Assembly (NCBI GenBank): GCA_017527625.1
Contig: JAFXPV010000023.1
Span: forward strand, 9,755-73,754
Source of the DNA: Bacteroidales bacterium
GTDB lineage: Bacteria; Bacteroidota; Bacteroidia; Bacteroidales; UBA932
DNA: 64,000 nt
Direction of reading: 5' to 3'
Position numbers and translations under genes: made by a program. The notes below the pieces were generated by a model. It searched no databases. It was given only the letters and a program-made list of their open reading frames with translations, and was not told where the DNA came from. Positions 26,140-36,241 of this stretch are shown piece by piece (positions within the stretch are counted from its first letter, which is position 1; every line of letters begins with the position of its first letter).

Positions 26140-26170
26140 TTTGCTATTGCGTAAAAAAATACTACCTTCG
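26140..26170 (+). promoter_or_regulatory. promoter of metK
   Basis: TTTG at 26140-26143, 19 bases, TACCTTCG at 26163-26170. Leader of about 55 bases with no riboswitch-like fold that I can see. Confidence 0.65.
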
Positions 26171-26231
26171 CGGCGACATTCGAGGAGGACAGATTTGACT
26201 GCTTGCAACCTCCACCTAAAAAAATGCTAAA

Positions 26232-27488
26232 ATGAAAACAAACTATCTCTTTACATCCGAGTCCGTTTCAGAAGGACATCCCGACAAAGTCGCCGACCAG
26301 ATTTCAGACGCCATCCTTGACGATTTTATGCGCCAGGACCCTGCAAGCCACGTGGCTTGCGAAACATTCGTGAGCACCGGCCTGGTGGTGCTGGGAGGTG
26401 AAGTGTCGTCATCAGACGCTTACGTAGACATCCAGAAGGTGGCCCGCGACGTCATCCGCCGCATCGGCTACACCAAGAGCGAATACAAATTCGATTCAGA
26501 GAGCTGCGCGGTGATCTCCGCCATCCACGAGCAGAGCGCCGACATCGCCCAGGGCGTGAACAAGGCCGAGGCCCTCGACCAGGGCGCCGGCGACCAGGGC
26601 ATTAGGTTCGGCTACGCCAGCAACGAGACTGCTGACTATATGCCGCTGCCGCTGACTCTCGCCCACAAGGCCCTTATGATACTTGCGGATATCCGCCGCG
26701 AGAACCCGAGCCCTATGCCTTACCTGAGGCCTGACGCAAAGAGCCAGTTCACCATCGAATACAGTCCGGAAGGCAAAGCCCTGCGCGTCCATACCTTCGT
26801 GCTTTCAACCCAGCACGACGAGTTCGACGAAGAGAAGGCAATGCAGCGCCGCATCCGCGAAGATGTGCAGAAAATCCTCATCCCCCGTCTGAAGGAATGT
26901 ATGGGCAGCGAGGTGGCAGCCCTCTTTGACGACAAACTCATACTCCACGTCAACCCCACCGGCAAATTCGTCATCGGAGGTCCTCACGGCGATACCGGCC
27001 TTACCGGCCGCAAGATCATCGTCGACACCTACGGCGGACGCGGCGCCCACGGCGGCGGAGCTTTCAGCGGCAAAGACGCCAGCAAGGTTGACCGCAGCGC
27101 AGCATACGCAGCCCGTTACATAGCCAAGAATATGGTGGCCGCAGGTGTGGCTGATGAAATTATGGTGCAGCTGTCATACGCCATCGGTATCGCAGAGCCG
27201 GTGAGCATATTCGTCAACACCTTCGGCAAGAGCCACTCTCATCTCGACGACAGCGAGCTGGCGGAGCGCATCGGCACGATGTTCGACCTTCGTCCGGCTG
27301 CCATCATCGAGAAGTTCGGCCTGCGCAATCCCATCTTCCTGCCCACCGCGGCATACGGCCATTTCGGACGCGCTCCCTACAAGGAGCAGGTGGAACTGGT
27401 GCGCGGCGGCAAAAAAACAACCGAAGAAATCCTATTCTTCGGCTGGGAGCTGCTCGACAGCGTAGATCTCTGCAAGAGCCTTCTCTAA
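26232..27488 (+). CDS. metK: S-adenosylmethionine synthetase
   Basis: 418 residues. Makes SAM from ATP and methionine in the cytoplasm. Signature motifs: [20 protein letters not shown] at residues 7-26 with the ATP-site His, [33 protein letters not shown], and AYGHFGR near the end. The glycine-rich hexapeptide usually reads GAGDQGIMFGYA; Met is Arg here. High-GC housekeeping codon use resumes, marking the right limit of the accessory block. Confidence 0.97.
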   Translation: MKTNYLFTSESVSEGHPDKVADQISDAILDDFMRQDPASHVACETFVSTGLVVLGGEVSSSDAYVDIQKVARDVIRRIGYTKSEYKFDSESCAVISAIHEQSADIAQGVNKAEALDQGAGDQGIRFGYASNETADYMPLPLTLAHKALMILADIRRENPSPMPYLRPDAKSQFTIEYSPEGKALRVHTFVLSTQHDEFDEEKAMQRRIREDVQKILIPRLKECMGSEVAALFDDKLILHVNPTGKFVIGGPHGDTGLTGRKIIVDTYGGRGAHGGGAFSGKDASKVDRSAAYAARYIAKNMVAAGVADEIMVQLSYAIGIAEPVSIFVNTFGKSHSHLDDSELAERIGTMFDLRPAAIIEKFGLRNPIFLPTAAYGHFGRAPYKEQVELVRGGKKTTEEILFFGWELLDSVDLCKSLL

Positions 27489-27497
27489 TATAGTTCC

Positions 27498-27854
27498 CTA
27501 TCTCTTCGGGTGCTGGGTAATGATGAAGTACCTGGTGGAAACGTCACTGTCGTACTTCGCCTGAAGCTTGACCTTGAAGGTCCTCTCGACATCCAGGGTC
27601 GAGGCGGGCACCGTCACTGTGATGGTGTTGACTCCAGCTATGCCGGAATCGGGAGAGAATGTCACGCCGGCGTCTTCGCTTGAAGCAGTCCATTTCGCAT
27701 TTGAGACGAAAGTGGTCGTGAGCTGCCCGCCTTCGGGTCCGATTTCCTGAAGGGCGGGGTAGATGTTCGTGTTGACGTCATAATCCTCGACGCAGGAACT
27801 CAGCAGGAGCGCCGCGGCGATGAAGGCGAAAACGAAAAAGCGTTTGAATGTCAC
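27498..27854 (-). CDS. small BACON-type lipoprotein
   Basis: 118 residues from GTG 27854. Lipobox LLLSSCVED at about residue 20, then a single domain in the BACON pattern (EGGQLTTTFVSNAKWTASSEDAGVTFSPDSG). BACON domains are thought to bind carbohydrate or mucin at the cell surface. Convergent with metK, divergent from a similar lipoprotein gene at 27926. Confidence 0.78.
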   Translation of the reverse strand: MTFKRFFVFAFIAAALLLSSCVEDYDVNTNIYPALQEIGPEGGQLTTTFVSNAKWTASSEDAGVTFSPDSGIAGVNTITVTVPASTLDVERTFKVKLQAKYDSDVSTRYFIITQHPKR

Positions 27855-27879
27855 TGCTATAATGATTGATTCAGGTGAG

Positions 27880-27908
27880 CAAAGTTAAGATATTAAATGA
27901 TATCTTTG
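27880..27908. promoter_or_regulatory. divergent -7 boxes for two BACON lipoproteins
   Basis: CAAAGTTA at 27880-27887 (minus TAACTTTG) and TATCTTTG at 27901-27908 (plus), 13 bases apart, each 17-26 bases from its gene. Confidence 0.55.
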
Positions 27909-27925
27909 CAAAAATTCTGCCGCGT

Positions 27926-28300
27926 ATGAAAAAAGTGATGATGGCGTTGCTGGCCGCAGTCGTGGTCGTCGCCGCAGTTGCCGGCACGGCTTCCTGCGAG
28001 AAATATGTCCTCCCGGCCCTCACCCTGGGTCAGGATACTATTGCCGTGAACTGCAAGGCCCAGGAGGCGAAGCTGGTCATCGACTCGAACGTTCAGTGGG
28101 ATTTCAAAGTCAACGAAATCAAGGCGGAATGGCTCAGTTTCGACCCGGAATGGGCGGAACTGGGACTGACGGCCACGATCAGCATTGAGGAGAACACCAG
28201 CGGAGCGCAGCGCAGCGTCACTGTGCCCGTCGAGTCGCAGACAATCTCCAGGACGCTGTTCATCGTCCAGTCGGCGGACGAAAAAGTGCCCGTGTTCTAG
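27926..28300 (+). CDS. small BACON-like lipoprotein
   Basis: 124 residues from ATG 27926; an upstream TTG frame crosses the promoter and is rejected. Signal peptide with lipobox GTASCEKY. The mature part has the BACON-like layout (QEAKLVIDSNVQWDFKVNE ... SVTVPVESQTISRTLFIVQ). Shares its control region with the divergent lipoprotein. Last 4 bases overlap the convergent metallo-hydrolase gene. Confidence 0.72.
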   Translation: MKKVMMALLAAVVVVAAVAGTASCEKYVLPALTLGQDTIAVNCKAQEAKLVIDSNVQWDFKVNEIKAEWLSFDPEWAELGLTATISIEENTSGAQRSVTVPVESQTISRTLFIVQSADEKVPVF

Positions 28301-28995
28301 GGCATCTCCCTCAGACGTACTTCAATTCCGGATCCTTCCAGGTCGGCGCACAGCTGCTCCAGGTCGGTGACTTCTTCGACCTGTCCGTAGTGGTAGGGGT
28401 AGAAGATGCGGGGCTTGATGATCCTGGCCGCATTCACTGCCTGCCGCACGGTCATCGTGAAAGGCTGGTTCACGGGCAGGAAGGCGATGTCGAAGTTCCT
28501 GCCGGCGAGGCGCTGGAAGGCCGGAACATCCTCGGTGTCGCCAGCTACGTAGACGGTGAGCCCGTCGAAGGTCAGGATGTAGCCGTTGTCGCGGCCGGCG
28601 GGGTGGAACTGCTCCCTCATAAGGTAGTTGTAGGCCGGCACGGCCTCCACTGCGAATCCTTTGCGGAAATTGAGGGAATCCCCGTTCTTCATTATTTCGA
28701 TATCCCTGTTTTCCCTGTCCGGAATCTGCTCGGCCACGGTCTTGGTGCATACGATGGTGGTGTCGTCAGTGGCAAGGTCCTCCAGCGCCTTGAGGTCGAA
28801 GTGGTCGCTGTGGTGGTGGGTGAACAATATGAAGTCGGCTTTCTCGCAGCCGCTGTAATCGGCGAGGGATGAGGCGGGGTCGACGTAGATGACTCTGTCC
28901 CCAAATCTGAATTTTAGGCTCGCGTGGACTATGAAGGTGATTTCCAGCTTCTTACCGGAAGCCGTTTCGAAGGTATCTGTGACAAGGTTTTTCAT
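28297..28995 (-). CDS. metallo-beta-lactamase-fold metal-dependent hydrolase (UPF0173-like)
   Basis: 232 residues, cytoplasmic. The metal-binding motif is THHHSDHFD, with further ligands probably in VAGDTED and PYHYGQ. Proteins of this type are widespread hydrolases of unknown substrate. Monocistronic. Confidence 0.88.
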   Translation of the reverse strand: MKNLVTDTFETASGKKLEITFIVHASLKFRFGDRVIYVDPASSLADYSGCEKADFILFTHHHSDHFDLKALEDLATDDTTIVCTKTVAEQIPDRENRDIEIMKNGDSLNFRKGFAVEAVPAYNYLMREQFHPAGRDNGYILTFDGLTVYVAGDTEDVPAFQRLAGRNFDIAFLPVNQPFTMTVRQAVNAARIIKPRIFYPYHYGQVEEVTDLEQLCADLEGSGIEVRLREMP

Positions 28996-29134
28996 AATTG
29001 CGATGGTTTCTCCTACAATGTTACGAAATAATGCCGGAATGTTAATAACATATTGACTGTTAGTCGGGCAGAAATGAAAAATATTTTTATTTTTGAGCCG
29101 GAATTTCCATTAAAATACAAATAAAAAACTACCT

Positions 29135-32100
29135 ATGAAAAAAGCTATTAAATGCTTGCTTGCAACAATGGCAGCCCTCTTCGTTTCGGCGTCTGCCTTT
29201 GCGCAGGTAACCAATTCATCTCTCGGTGGTTCCGTAGTTGACGAGATCGGCCTGCCCGTTGTCGGCGCAGCCGTTATCGCTACCCACGAGCCTTCGGGAA
29301 CTGTCTATGGGGCGGCTACCAACTCACAGGGTCGTTTCACGATCAACGGTATGCGTCCCGGCGGTCCTTACAGCGTTGAGGTTTCAAGCCTCGGCTACCA
29401 GACTGCCACATACACGGGCGTTACCCTTCAGCTTGCCGAGACCTATGCTCTCAATGCAACCCTGAAAGAAGAAAATCTCACTCTCGGAGAGTCCGTAGTA
29501 ATCGCAACCGCTTCTTCGAAGTTCGCAACTGAGAAGACCGGTGCGGTAACCAACGTGAACAACGAACAGCTGGTGGCACTGCCTAACGTAAACCGCAGCA
29601 TCACCGCCGTCACCAAGGTTTCTCCTTACGGCGGCAACGGAATGGGTATCGCAGGTGGTGACAGCCGTACATCAAGCTTCACCGTCGACGGCGCCAGCTT
29701 CAACAACAACTTCGGTCTTTCAGGCGCTCTTCCCGGCGGAGGCAACCCTATCTCAATTGACGCCATCGAAGAGATGCAGATCGTGGTTTCTCCCTTTGAC
29801 GTACGTCAGACCAACTTTATCGGAGGTGCTGTCAACGCCATCACCAAGTCAGGTACCAATACCTTCAAGGGAACTGCCTACATCTACCACCGCAACGAGA
29901 ATATGCGCGGTGACGTAGCTGCCGGCGAAACCATCGCTACAGCCCGCGACCGTGACCGCAACACAACCTACGGTTTCACCCTCGGCGGCCCGATCATCAA
30001 GAACAAACTCTTCTTCTTCGTAAACTTCGAGAAAGCTACCACTCCCACCCAGATCACTCCCTGGCGTCCTTCTACCGACGGCGTTATGGATCCTGAGAAG
30101 AACATCTCCCGCACTACCGTGGCCGATATGCAGAGAGTTGCAAAATACGTCAAGGACAATTACGGTTATGACGTAGGTTCATACGACAACTTCTCAGCTC
30201 AGGAAGGTGACACCAAGGCTCTTGCCCGTCTGGACTGGAACATCACCGACAAGCACCACCTCGCAGTCCGCTACAACTACACTTTGAACAGGGCCTGGAC
30301 ACCTACCAACAACTCTTCTTCAAATGCAGGTCAGCGTACTACCTTCGCCCGTCTGTCACAGTACTCGATGGCCTTCTCAAATTCAGTATATTCTTCAGAC
30401 AACGTTGCCAACACCTTCTCATTCGACTTGAACAGCCGTTTCAGCAACAACCTTTCAAACCAGTTGCTCGTGACCTATTCAATCCTCGATACAAGGCGTG
30501 GTTCTCCTTCGCAGCCGTTCCCGTTCGTGGACATCCTCGACGGCTCAGGCACCATAATGCCGTATATGTCTCTCGGATATGAGCTCTTCACCTGGCACAA
30601 CGGTTACCACAACCGCAGCCTCACTGCCAAGGACGACGTAACATACTATTTCGGCTACCACAAACTGATGGCAGGTATCAGCTACGACTATCAGATGGTG
30701 GACAACGTGTATATGCGTAACGGTACAGGTTACTACCGCTACAACTCTCTCGACGACTTCCTCAACAAGGCAGCCCCCGAGACTGTAGCCCTGACCTACG
30801 GTTATGACGGAACGGAGGCTCCCGGCGCCCGCGTTCGTTATCACAAAGCTGCCATCTACGCCCAGGACGAGTGGAACCCGACAGCCAAGCTGAAACTCAC
30901 CGCAGGCCTCCGTCTCGAGACTATCATCTATGACAACAGGGACGTCATCCGCAACAACGCCATCTACAACATCGACTACAACGGTTATCACGTAGATACA
31001 GGCACCTGGCCGACTCCGAAGCTCCAGTTCTCACCGCGCATCGGCTTCACATACGACGTCCTCGGCAACGGTGACCTCAAGTTCCGCGGCGGTACCGGTC
31101 TCTTCACCGGACGTCTCCCGCTCGTGTTCTTCACCAATATGCCGTCAAACTCATCTATGTACCAGAACGTAACGTCTGCTACAACCAGATATAAAGACGG
31201 TGCCGTCAACCCCGGCGCATCAGACCTTGCCATCCTGAATGCCTTCCAGGGCAAATTCATCACCGACAAGGATGAGCTCCTCAAATATCTGAACAGCCTC
31301 AACCCTGAGAAGTACCCGCTTACCATCACTCCTGACAAGGGTACCGTTGGTTCAAGCTTCGCAGCCGTAGACCCCAAGTTCAAGATGCCGCAGATCTGGA
31401 AGACCTCTTTCGCAGTGGACTACAACCTTCCGTTCTCATTCCCGTTCAGCATCACCGCTGAAGGTATCTTCAACAAGAACGTCAACGCTGTTTACATCCA
31501 GGACATCAATATGAAACCCGTGAACGGTTTCTCACGCCTCAACGGTGCTGACAACCGTCTCATCTTCCCTGCCGACTACACTTACACTGGTACTTCAGCT
31601 TACCTGCTCCAGAACACCAGCAAGGGTTACGGTTTCATCGGCAGCTTCCAGATCAACACCACTCCGGTTGAGGGTGTCAACCTCTCAGCTGCTTACACCC
31701 ACACCGTCCAGAAGGAACTCACCGGTATGCCGGGCAGCGACGCTGCATCTGCATTCACCTACATTCCTTCAATCAGCGGCCCGAACAATCCTGTCCTCCA
31801 CAATTCAGAGTATATGACTCCTGACCGTTACTATGTAAACCTCACTCTCAACGACAAGAGCAACAACCACTACAGCTTGTTCTACGAGGCTTGGCGCGGC
31901 GGTTACAACTACTCTTATATGTATGCCAACGACCTTAACGGCGACAACTACAACTACGATGCTATCTACATCCCCACCGAAGCCCAATATAAAGACGGTC
32001 AGGTAAGGTTCGCATCTGCAGATGACGCCAACCGTTTCTTCGCATACGCAAAGAAGGACAAATATCTGTCTAAGCATATGGGTCAGTACGCAGAGGCCTA

Positions 32101-32431
32101 CAGCGTATACTCTCCTTGGGTACACCGCCTCGACCTCCACTACTCACACGATTTCGTAGTCCGCGTGGGTAACACCAAGAACACCCTCCAGCTGAACTTC
32201 GACATCCACAACCTGCTCAACCTCTTCAACAGCAACTGGGGAGTAAGCAAGTGGATGAACCCCGACCTCAAGAGCGGCCGTATCCTCAAAGTGGAGAGCA
32301 TCGCTGCTGACGGTATTCCTGTTATTTCTACGATTCCTGCCGTAACTCCTGATGTTGAAATCTGGAAATACAACGTAGGCATCGGTCAAGTCTGGTCAGC
32401 ACAGATCGGTCTCAAATATTTGTTCAACTAA
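29135..32431 (+). CDS. TonB-dependent receptor, Oar-like, with carboxypeptidase-regulatory N-terminal domain
   Basis: 1098 residues. Signal peptide ending in SASAFAQ; residues about 27-112 are the CarboxypepD_reg beta sandwich (GGSVVDEIGLPVVGAAVIAT); the plug follows (RTSSFTVDGASFNNNFGL, DAIEEMQIVVSPFDVRQTNFIGGAVNAITKSGTN), then the outer-membrane beta barrel to the C-terminal IGLKYLFN. No SusD partner follows; instead a BACON/OB-fold lipoprotein starts 16 bases downstream, so the pair may form an uptake or surface complex. Confidence 0.92.
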   Translation: MKKAIKCLLATMAALFVSASAFAQVTNSSLGGSVVDEIGLPVVGAAVIATHEPSGTVYGAATNSQGRFTINGMRPGGPYSVEVSSLGYQTATYTGVTLQLAETYALNATLKEENLTLGESVVIATASSKFATEKTGAVTNVNNEQLVALPNVNRSITAVTKVSPYGGNGMGIAGGDSRTSSFTVDGASFNNNFGLSGALPGGGNPISIDAIEEMQIVVSPFDVRQTNFIGGAVNAITKSGTNTFKGTAYIYHRNENMRGDVAAGETIATARDRDRNTTYGFTLGGPIIKNKLFFFVNFEKATTPTQITPWRPSTDGVMDPEKNISRTTVADMQRVAKYVKDNYGYDVGSYDNFSAQEGDTKALARLDWNITDKHHLAVRYNYTLNRAWTPTNNSSSNAGQRTTFARLSQYSMAFSNSVYSSDNVANTFSFDLNSRFSNNLSNQLLVTYSILDTRRGSPSQPFPFVDILDGSGTIMPYMSLGYELFTWHNGYHNRSLTAKDDVTYYFGYHKLMAGISYDYQMVDNVYMRNGTGYYRYNSLDDFLNKAAPETVALTYGYDGTEAPGARVRYHKAAIYAQDEWNPTAKLKLTAGLRLETIIYDNRDVIRNNAIYNIDYNGYHVDTGTWPTPKLQFSPRIGFTYDVLGNGDLKFRGGTGLFTGRLPLVFFTNMPSNSSMYQNVTSATTRYKDGAVNPGASDLAILNAFQGKFITDKDELLKYLNSLNPEKYPLTITPDKGTVGSSFAAVDPKFKMPQIWKTSFAVDYNLPFSFPFSITAEGIFNKNVNAVYIQDINMKPVNGFSRLNGADNRLIFPADYTYTGTSAYLLQNTSKGYGFIGSFQINTTPVEGVNLSAAYTHTVQKELTGMPGSDAASAFTYIPSISGPNNPVLHNSEYMTPDRYYVNLTLNDKSNNHYSLFYEAWRGGYNYSYMYANDLNGDNYNYDAIYIPTEAQYKDGQVRFASADDANRFFAYAKKDKYLSKHMGQYAEAYSVYSPWVHRLDLHYSHDFVVRVGNTKNTLQLNFDIHNLLNLFNSNWGVSKWMNPDLKSGRILKVESIAADGIPVISTIPAVTPDVEIWKYNVGIGQVWSAQIGLKYLFN

Positions 32432-32446
32432 TAATGCTCAACTAAG

Positions 32447-35038
32447 ATGAAAACAAGATATTTCTTACTCTCGGCAGCATTAGTAATCGCAACCCTTTTC
32501 ACAGGGTGTACTACTGAAGGACTCCTGAAACTCAACAATATACAGGTTTCTAAATCTATAGTTGGGCTCGAGATGGCTGGCGGAAGCCAGAGCATCGACG
32601 TCACAGCCAACGGCTCCTGGGCTATCGAGCCTTTCGATGCCGACTGGCTTACTGTAAGCCCTACCAGCGGCGGTGCCGGCAAGACCTCCGTCACTTTCTC
32701 TGCAGGTGGTTCTGCAAAGGACCGTTCCGTAGAACTCAAACTCACCTGCGGCGGCGAGACCCAGTACATCAGGGTGTCACAGCCCGGCGACCCTTCTCTC
32801 AAGCCGAAATATGACGAGTTCAAGGAAGGTGACTACTGGATTATGTTCAATAATGCAGGCACTTGGATCGCAGCCCTTCCTGTTCCTGACGGAAGCTCAT
32901 ACGGCTACCTCTACGCAACAGAAGCCAAAGGCGAACTGCCCAATCTGACTAGTGCCGCAGCCAACGCTTTCACTTTCAAGAAGGTCGACGGCGGTTTCAC
33001 TATCCAGGACGCATCCGGCAAGTTCTATTATATGACAGGCACATACACCAGCTGCAACGTAGCAGCCGAGATGCCTGCCGAAGGCGCTGTCTGGACAGTA
33101 GAACAGACTGGTGACTACGAATTCTACATCACCAACGCTTCCAATGACAAATGGATGCAGTTCAGCACCGGTTATTCATCAGCCGGCGTATACGATGCAC
33201 CTCAGGCCGGCGGCCTGCTGCCTTACCTCGTAGAGATGGGCGAACCCCCGGTTGAGCCTCTCGTCCTCCAGACTGAAGACGTTGTCGATATGCCTCAGGG
33301 CGGCGGAGCATTTGCAACCCGCATCCTCTGCCTCGGCGACGGCCTCGAGTTCTCAATTCCTATCGAGGCTCAGGACTGGCTCGGCGTAGTAGTTTCTGAA
33401 ATCGAAGCCGACACAACTACCGTTATCGTAAACGTTGCTGAGAACACCGGCAACAACCGTTCTGCTGACATTACCTTCACCACAAACTACAACGGCAGTG
33501 CATACGAAGCAGTCGTTACTGTGAACCAGACTGGTGCAGTCACTCCTGCTACTGTAGCCGAAGTCTTCGCAGCCGCTGACGACGAATCCAAGCTCTACCG
33601 TGTCGAGGGTTACATCTCAAGCGTGAACAATCTCGCCAAGGGCCGTTTCAACATCAAAGACTTCTCTGGCGAAATCTACGCTTTCAACATCGCAGCCGAA
33701 CCTGGCGGATCTACCGACCTTTCAGCCATCCTCCACGAAGGTGACGTCGTTACCATCGTTGGTTACAAGACTTCTTTCAACGGCACCAACGAAATCGTTG
33801 GTTATCTCGATGATTACTATCACGTAGAGCCTGTCACCGCAGCAGAATTCCTCGCAGCTGACGATGCCAGCGACGTATGGTACCGCCTCACAGGCGTTGT
33901 GACCGACGGTTCAGGCACTACCGAAGGTGGCGTGACCAAGAAGTTCGACCTCGAGACCTATGGTAACTTCGACCTCGTTGACGAGACTGGTGCCGTATAC
34001 GTATATGGTGTCAGGACAGGTCTCAACGGCGAAACCAAGAAGTTCGGAACCCTCGGAGTCAAGGAAGGCGACCTGATCACCATCGTGGCTGCCAAGAAGA
34101 CCTACAAGGACCTCGTTGAAGCCGATCCTACCTGGTATGTATCTCACCAGCCCGCCGACAATCCCGAGCCGGAGCCCGAACCGGAACCCGAAAATAAAGG
34201 TACCCTCGAGAACCCGTTCTCCCCGTCTGAGATTGCAACAGCTCTCCTCGGTGGAGCTACCTTCGAAGAGGATGTGTATGTCAAAGGTATCGTTTCGACC
34301 GTCCTCTATACTTTCAGCACCTATAATGGAACCGGTTCATTCTGGCTCTCTGATGACGGCAAGGCATACGGCGTCAGCGAGGACAAGAAGATGACAACCG
34401 AGCCCACCAAGGACTTCGAGTGCTACGCATCATACTGGTTCAACGGAGCAGAGTGGGTTGAAGGAAACGGCAACGTTTCAGAAGGTGACGAAGTAATCGT
34501 AGTAGGTAAAGTTACCACTTACAAAGAGTTTACTGAGACTGTACAGAAAGAATCCCACATCTACAGCATCAATACGGCCACCAGCGAGGAGAACGGTCTC
34601 GGCAGCGCCGATTTCCCGTTCAACAACGCCGGTATCCACGCTTTCATCGATAAAGCTGAAGCAGCCAAGGCAGCCGCCAAGGAAGCAGGCGTGGACGCTC
34701 CCGTATTCCCTGATGTATGCGTGAAGGGTGTCGTTTCGGAAGTCCTCTACCCCTTCAATGCAGAAAAGGGTACTGCTACTTTCTGGATTTCTGACGATGG
34801 CAAGGCTTATGGCATCAGCGAGGACAAGAAGAAAACCACTGATCCTGCCAATGACTTCGAATGCTACAGTGTCAACTATTTCGAGAACCAGCCGTGGGCA
34901 GAAGGTGATGACCAGATTGCAGTAGGTGATGAGGTTATCATAAAAGGCCAGTATACCATTTACAACGGCACTTATGAGACAGCAAGCAAGAAAGCCTGGC
35001 TCTATAGCCTCAGAGTAACAGATTCAGAGGAAGATTAA
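32447..35038 (+). CDS. large surface lipoprotein with BACON and repeated OB-fold-like domains
   Basis: 863 residues. Lipobox LFTGCTTE. A first BACON domain (SQSIDVTANGSWAIEPFDADWLTVSPTSG cut here: residues about 45-105), a lipocalin/ricin-like region (about 125-265), a second BACON-like domain (about 270-365), then OB-fold units; the last two (about 585-710 and 715-860) are clear internal repeats sharing VKGIVSTVLY/VKGVVSEVLY, FW[LI]SDDGKAYG[VI]SEDKK and DFECY. A Pro-Glu linker (PEPEPEPEPE) separates them from the rest. Co-transcribed with the TonB receptor. Substrate unknown. Confidence 0.82.
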   Translation: MKTRYFLLSAALVIATLFTGCTTEGLLKLNNIQVSKSIVGLEMAGGSQSIDVTANGSWAIEPFDADWLTVSPTSGGAGKTSVTFSAGGSAKDRSVELKLTCGGETQYIRVSQPGDPSLKPKYDEFKEGDYWIMFNNAGTWIAALPVPDGSSYGYLYATEAKGELPNLTSAAANAFTFKKVDGGFTIQDASGKFYYMTGTYTSCNVAAEMPAEGAVWTVEQTGDYEFYITNASNDKWMQFSTGYSSAGVYDAPQAGGLLPYLVEMGEPPVEPLVLQTEDVVDMPQGGGAFATRILCLGDGLEFSIPIEAQDWLGVVVSEIEADTTTVIVNVAENTGNNRSADITFTTNYNGSAYEAVVTVNQTGAVTPATVAEVFAAADDESKLYRVEGYISSVNNLAKGRFNIKDFSGEIYAFNIAAEPGGSTDLSAILHEGDVVTIVGYKTSFNGTNEIVGYLDDYYHVEPVTAAEFLAADDASDVWYRLTGVVTDGSGTTEGGVTKKFDLETYGNFDLVDETGAVYVYGVRTGLNGETKKFGTLGVKEGDLITIVAAKKTYKDLVEADPTWYVSHQPADNPEPEPEPEPENKGTLENPFSPSEIATALLGGATFEEDVYVKGIVSTVLYTFSTYNGTGSFWLSDDGKAYGVSEDKKMTTEPTKDFECYASYWFNGAEWVEGNGNVSEGDEVIVVGKVTTYKEFTETVQKESHIYSINTATSEENGLGSADFPFNNAGIHAFIDKAEAAKAAAKEAGVDAPVFPDVCVKGVVSEVLYPFNAEKGTATFWISDDGKAYGISEDKKKTTDPANDFECYSVNYFENQPWAEGDDQIAVGDEVIIKGQYTIYNGTYETASKKAWLYSLRVTDSEED

Positions 35039-35064
35039 ATTAGGTACGATATTTGATTATGGAG

Positions 35065-35100
35065 GAGCGCTGGCTTTTTATGGCCGGCGCTCTTTTGTTT
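35065..35100 (+). terminator. intrinsic terminator after the TonB/BACON operon
   Basis: GAGCGCTGGC (35065-35074) pairs with GCCGGCGCTC (35083-35092) with one G-U, followed by a T-rich run to 35100. Confidence 0.82.
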
Positions 35101-35123
35101 TTTATTTATATTTAGTACTTTCG
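35094..35123 (+). promoter_or_regulatory. promoter of the fimbrillin-like gene
   Basis: TTTG at 35094-35097, 18 bases, TACTTTCG at 35116-35123. The -33 element lies inside the preceding terminator T-run. Confidence 0.55.
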
Positions 35124-35134
35124 CGTAAACACAT

Positions 35135-36223
35135 ATGATTAGGCGAACTTTCATACGTATTATGGTGTCGTTAGCGGTGCTGACGACCCTCTGCTCTTGC
35201 GTTACAGAGATTCAAGATGCAACACCAAGCAAGCAAAGAGTCGGTTTCAACATTTCGGTAACCCGCGAAGGCGAGACCATAGCCAAAGGCCGGGTAGGTA
35301 AGACCAAAGGCGCAGTCGACGAGTCAGAGAATATGATCTCGACGATGGACAAAGGCATCCCGTTCGGACTTGTGGGTATCGATTATGAACATAACGCCCT
35401 TGTGCTTGACAATACTAAAGTAAATTCAGACAACGGTCAGTACAGCACTTTCCTCGGTTCAATGCTCTGGGGTGACCTCAAGACTGAAAATCTCACCTTC
35501 AGCGCTTATTATCCCTTCGTGGAGAGCCTGATGTACGAAGACAACTATTCAAGGTATTCAATCCCTTACACCGTTGAATCCACCGATGCCGGTCCCCTGG
35601 TGTCGAAGACTGTCGAGGCGGCCGTTTCCCAGCTCAACTCCATTCCGCTGGAGTTCCAGCACATCACCAATGACATCGGTTATTGTATCTGCGACGTAAC
35701 TCCCGACGAGGGCTTGCAGGGCCTGGTGCATCTGCGCAAGATGACTGCATACAACGTTGCTTCTGCCGGCGTGTTCGTGAACGAACTTTCACGCTGGGCC
35801 GTGCGCGGTTCCTGGAAATGGCAGGGTTATTATCGCGACATCGTCATCTTTGAAGGAGACGAAAAAGTGGGCGTGGGCTCTCAGAACGAAAAATTCGTCG
35901 GTTTCTCAACCCTCGAGGACCATCTGGCAGACTCTCATCGCTACTATGCGATTCCCGATGAGATCGAGATGGGCAAACAGTTTGTCGAAGTCGTCTATGA
36001 CGTCGAGGGTTTCACAGTAGAGAACTTCTACTACAAACCCATCGAGGGCGTAGTGATGCGCTATCCGCTTTACGGTCTGCTGCCCGACAATACCTTCGTA
36101 TATGGCAGGCAGTACACCTTCCACATCGGCATCGACCTCAGCAGCATCTACAAGCAGATTACCTTTACTGCCAGCGTAGCAGGTTGGGAGACCAAGATTT
36201 ACGAGAACAACGACGCCTTCTAG
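35135..36223 (+). CDS. fimbrillin-like lipoprotein
   Basis: 362 residues. Signal peptide with lipobox TLCSCVTE. The body follows the Bacteroidales fimbrillin/Mfa-like plan: VGFNISVTREGE, GIPFGLVGIDY, a mid AYYPF motif, an FQHITNDIGYC segment typical of the second domain, and a closing beta strand GWET. Either a pilus subunit or a surface-anchored relative. No other fimbrial genes nearby, so the role is open. Confidence 0.72.
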   Translation: MIRRTFIRIMVSLAVLTTLCSCVTEIQDATPSKQRVGFNISVTREGETIAKGRVGKTKGAVDESENMISTMDKGIPFGLVGIDYEHNALVLDNTKVNSDNGQYSTFLGSMLWGDLKTENLTFSAYYPFVESLMYEDNYSRYSIPYTVESTDAGPLVSKTVEAAVSQLNSIPLEFQHITNDIGYCICDVTPDEGLQGLVHLRKMTAYNVASAGVFVNELSRWAVRGSWKWQGYYRDIVIFEGDEKVGVGSQNEKFVGFSTLEDHLADSHRYYAIPDEIEMGKQFVEVVYDVEGFTVENFYYKPIEGVVMRYPLYGLLPDNTFVYGRQYTFHIGIDLSSIYKQITFTASVAGWETKIYENNDAF

Positions 36224-36241
36224 TCTTTTCCGGTTCCCTTT

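Noticed and set aside
26171..26231. SAM riboswitch before metK
   Set aside because: The leader after the promoter is only about 60 bases and shows no multi-stem fold.
34160..34200. Pro-Glu repeat in the BACON/OB lipoprotein as a functional repeat region
   Set aside because: Short low-complexity linker between domains, common in surface lipoproteins.
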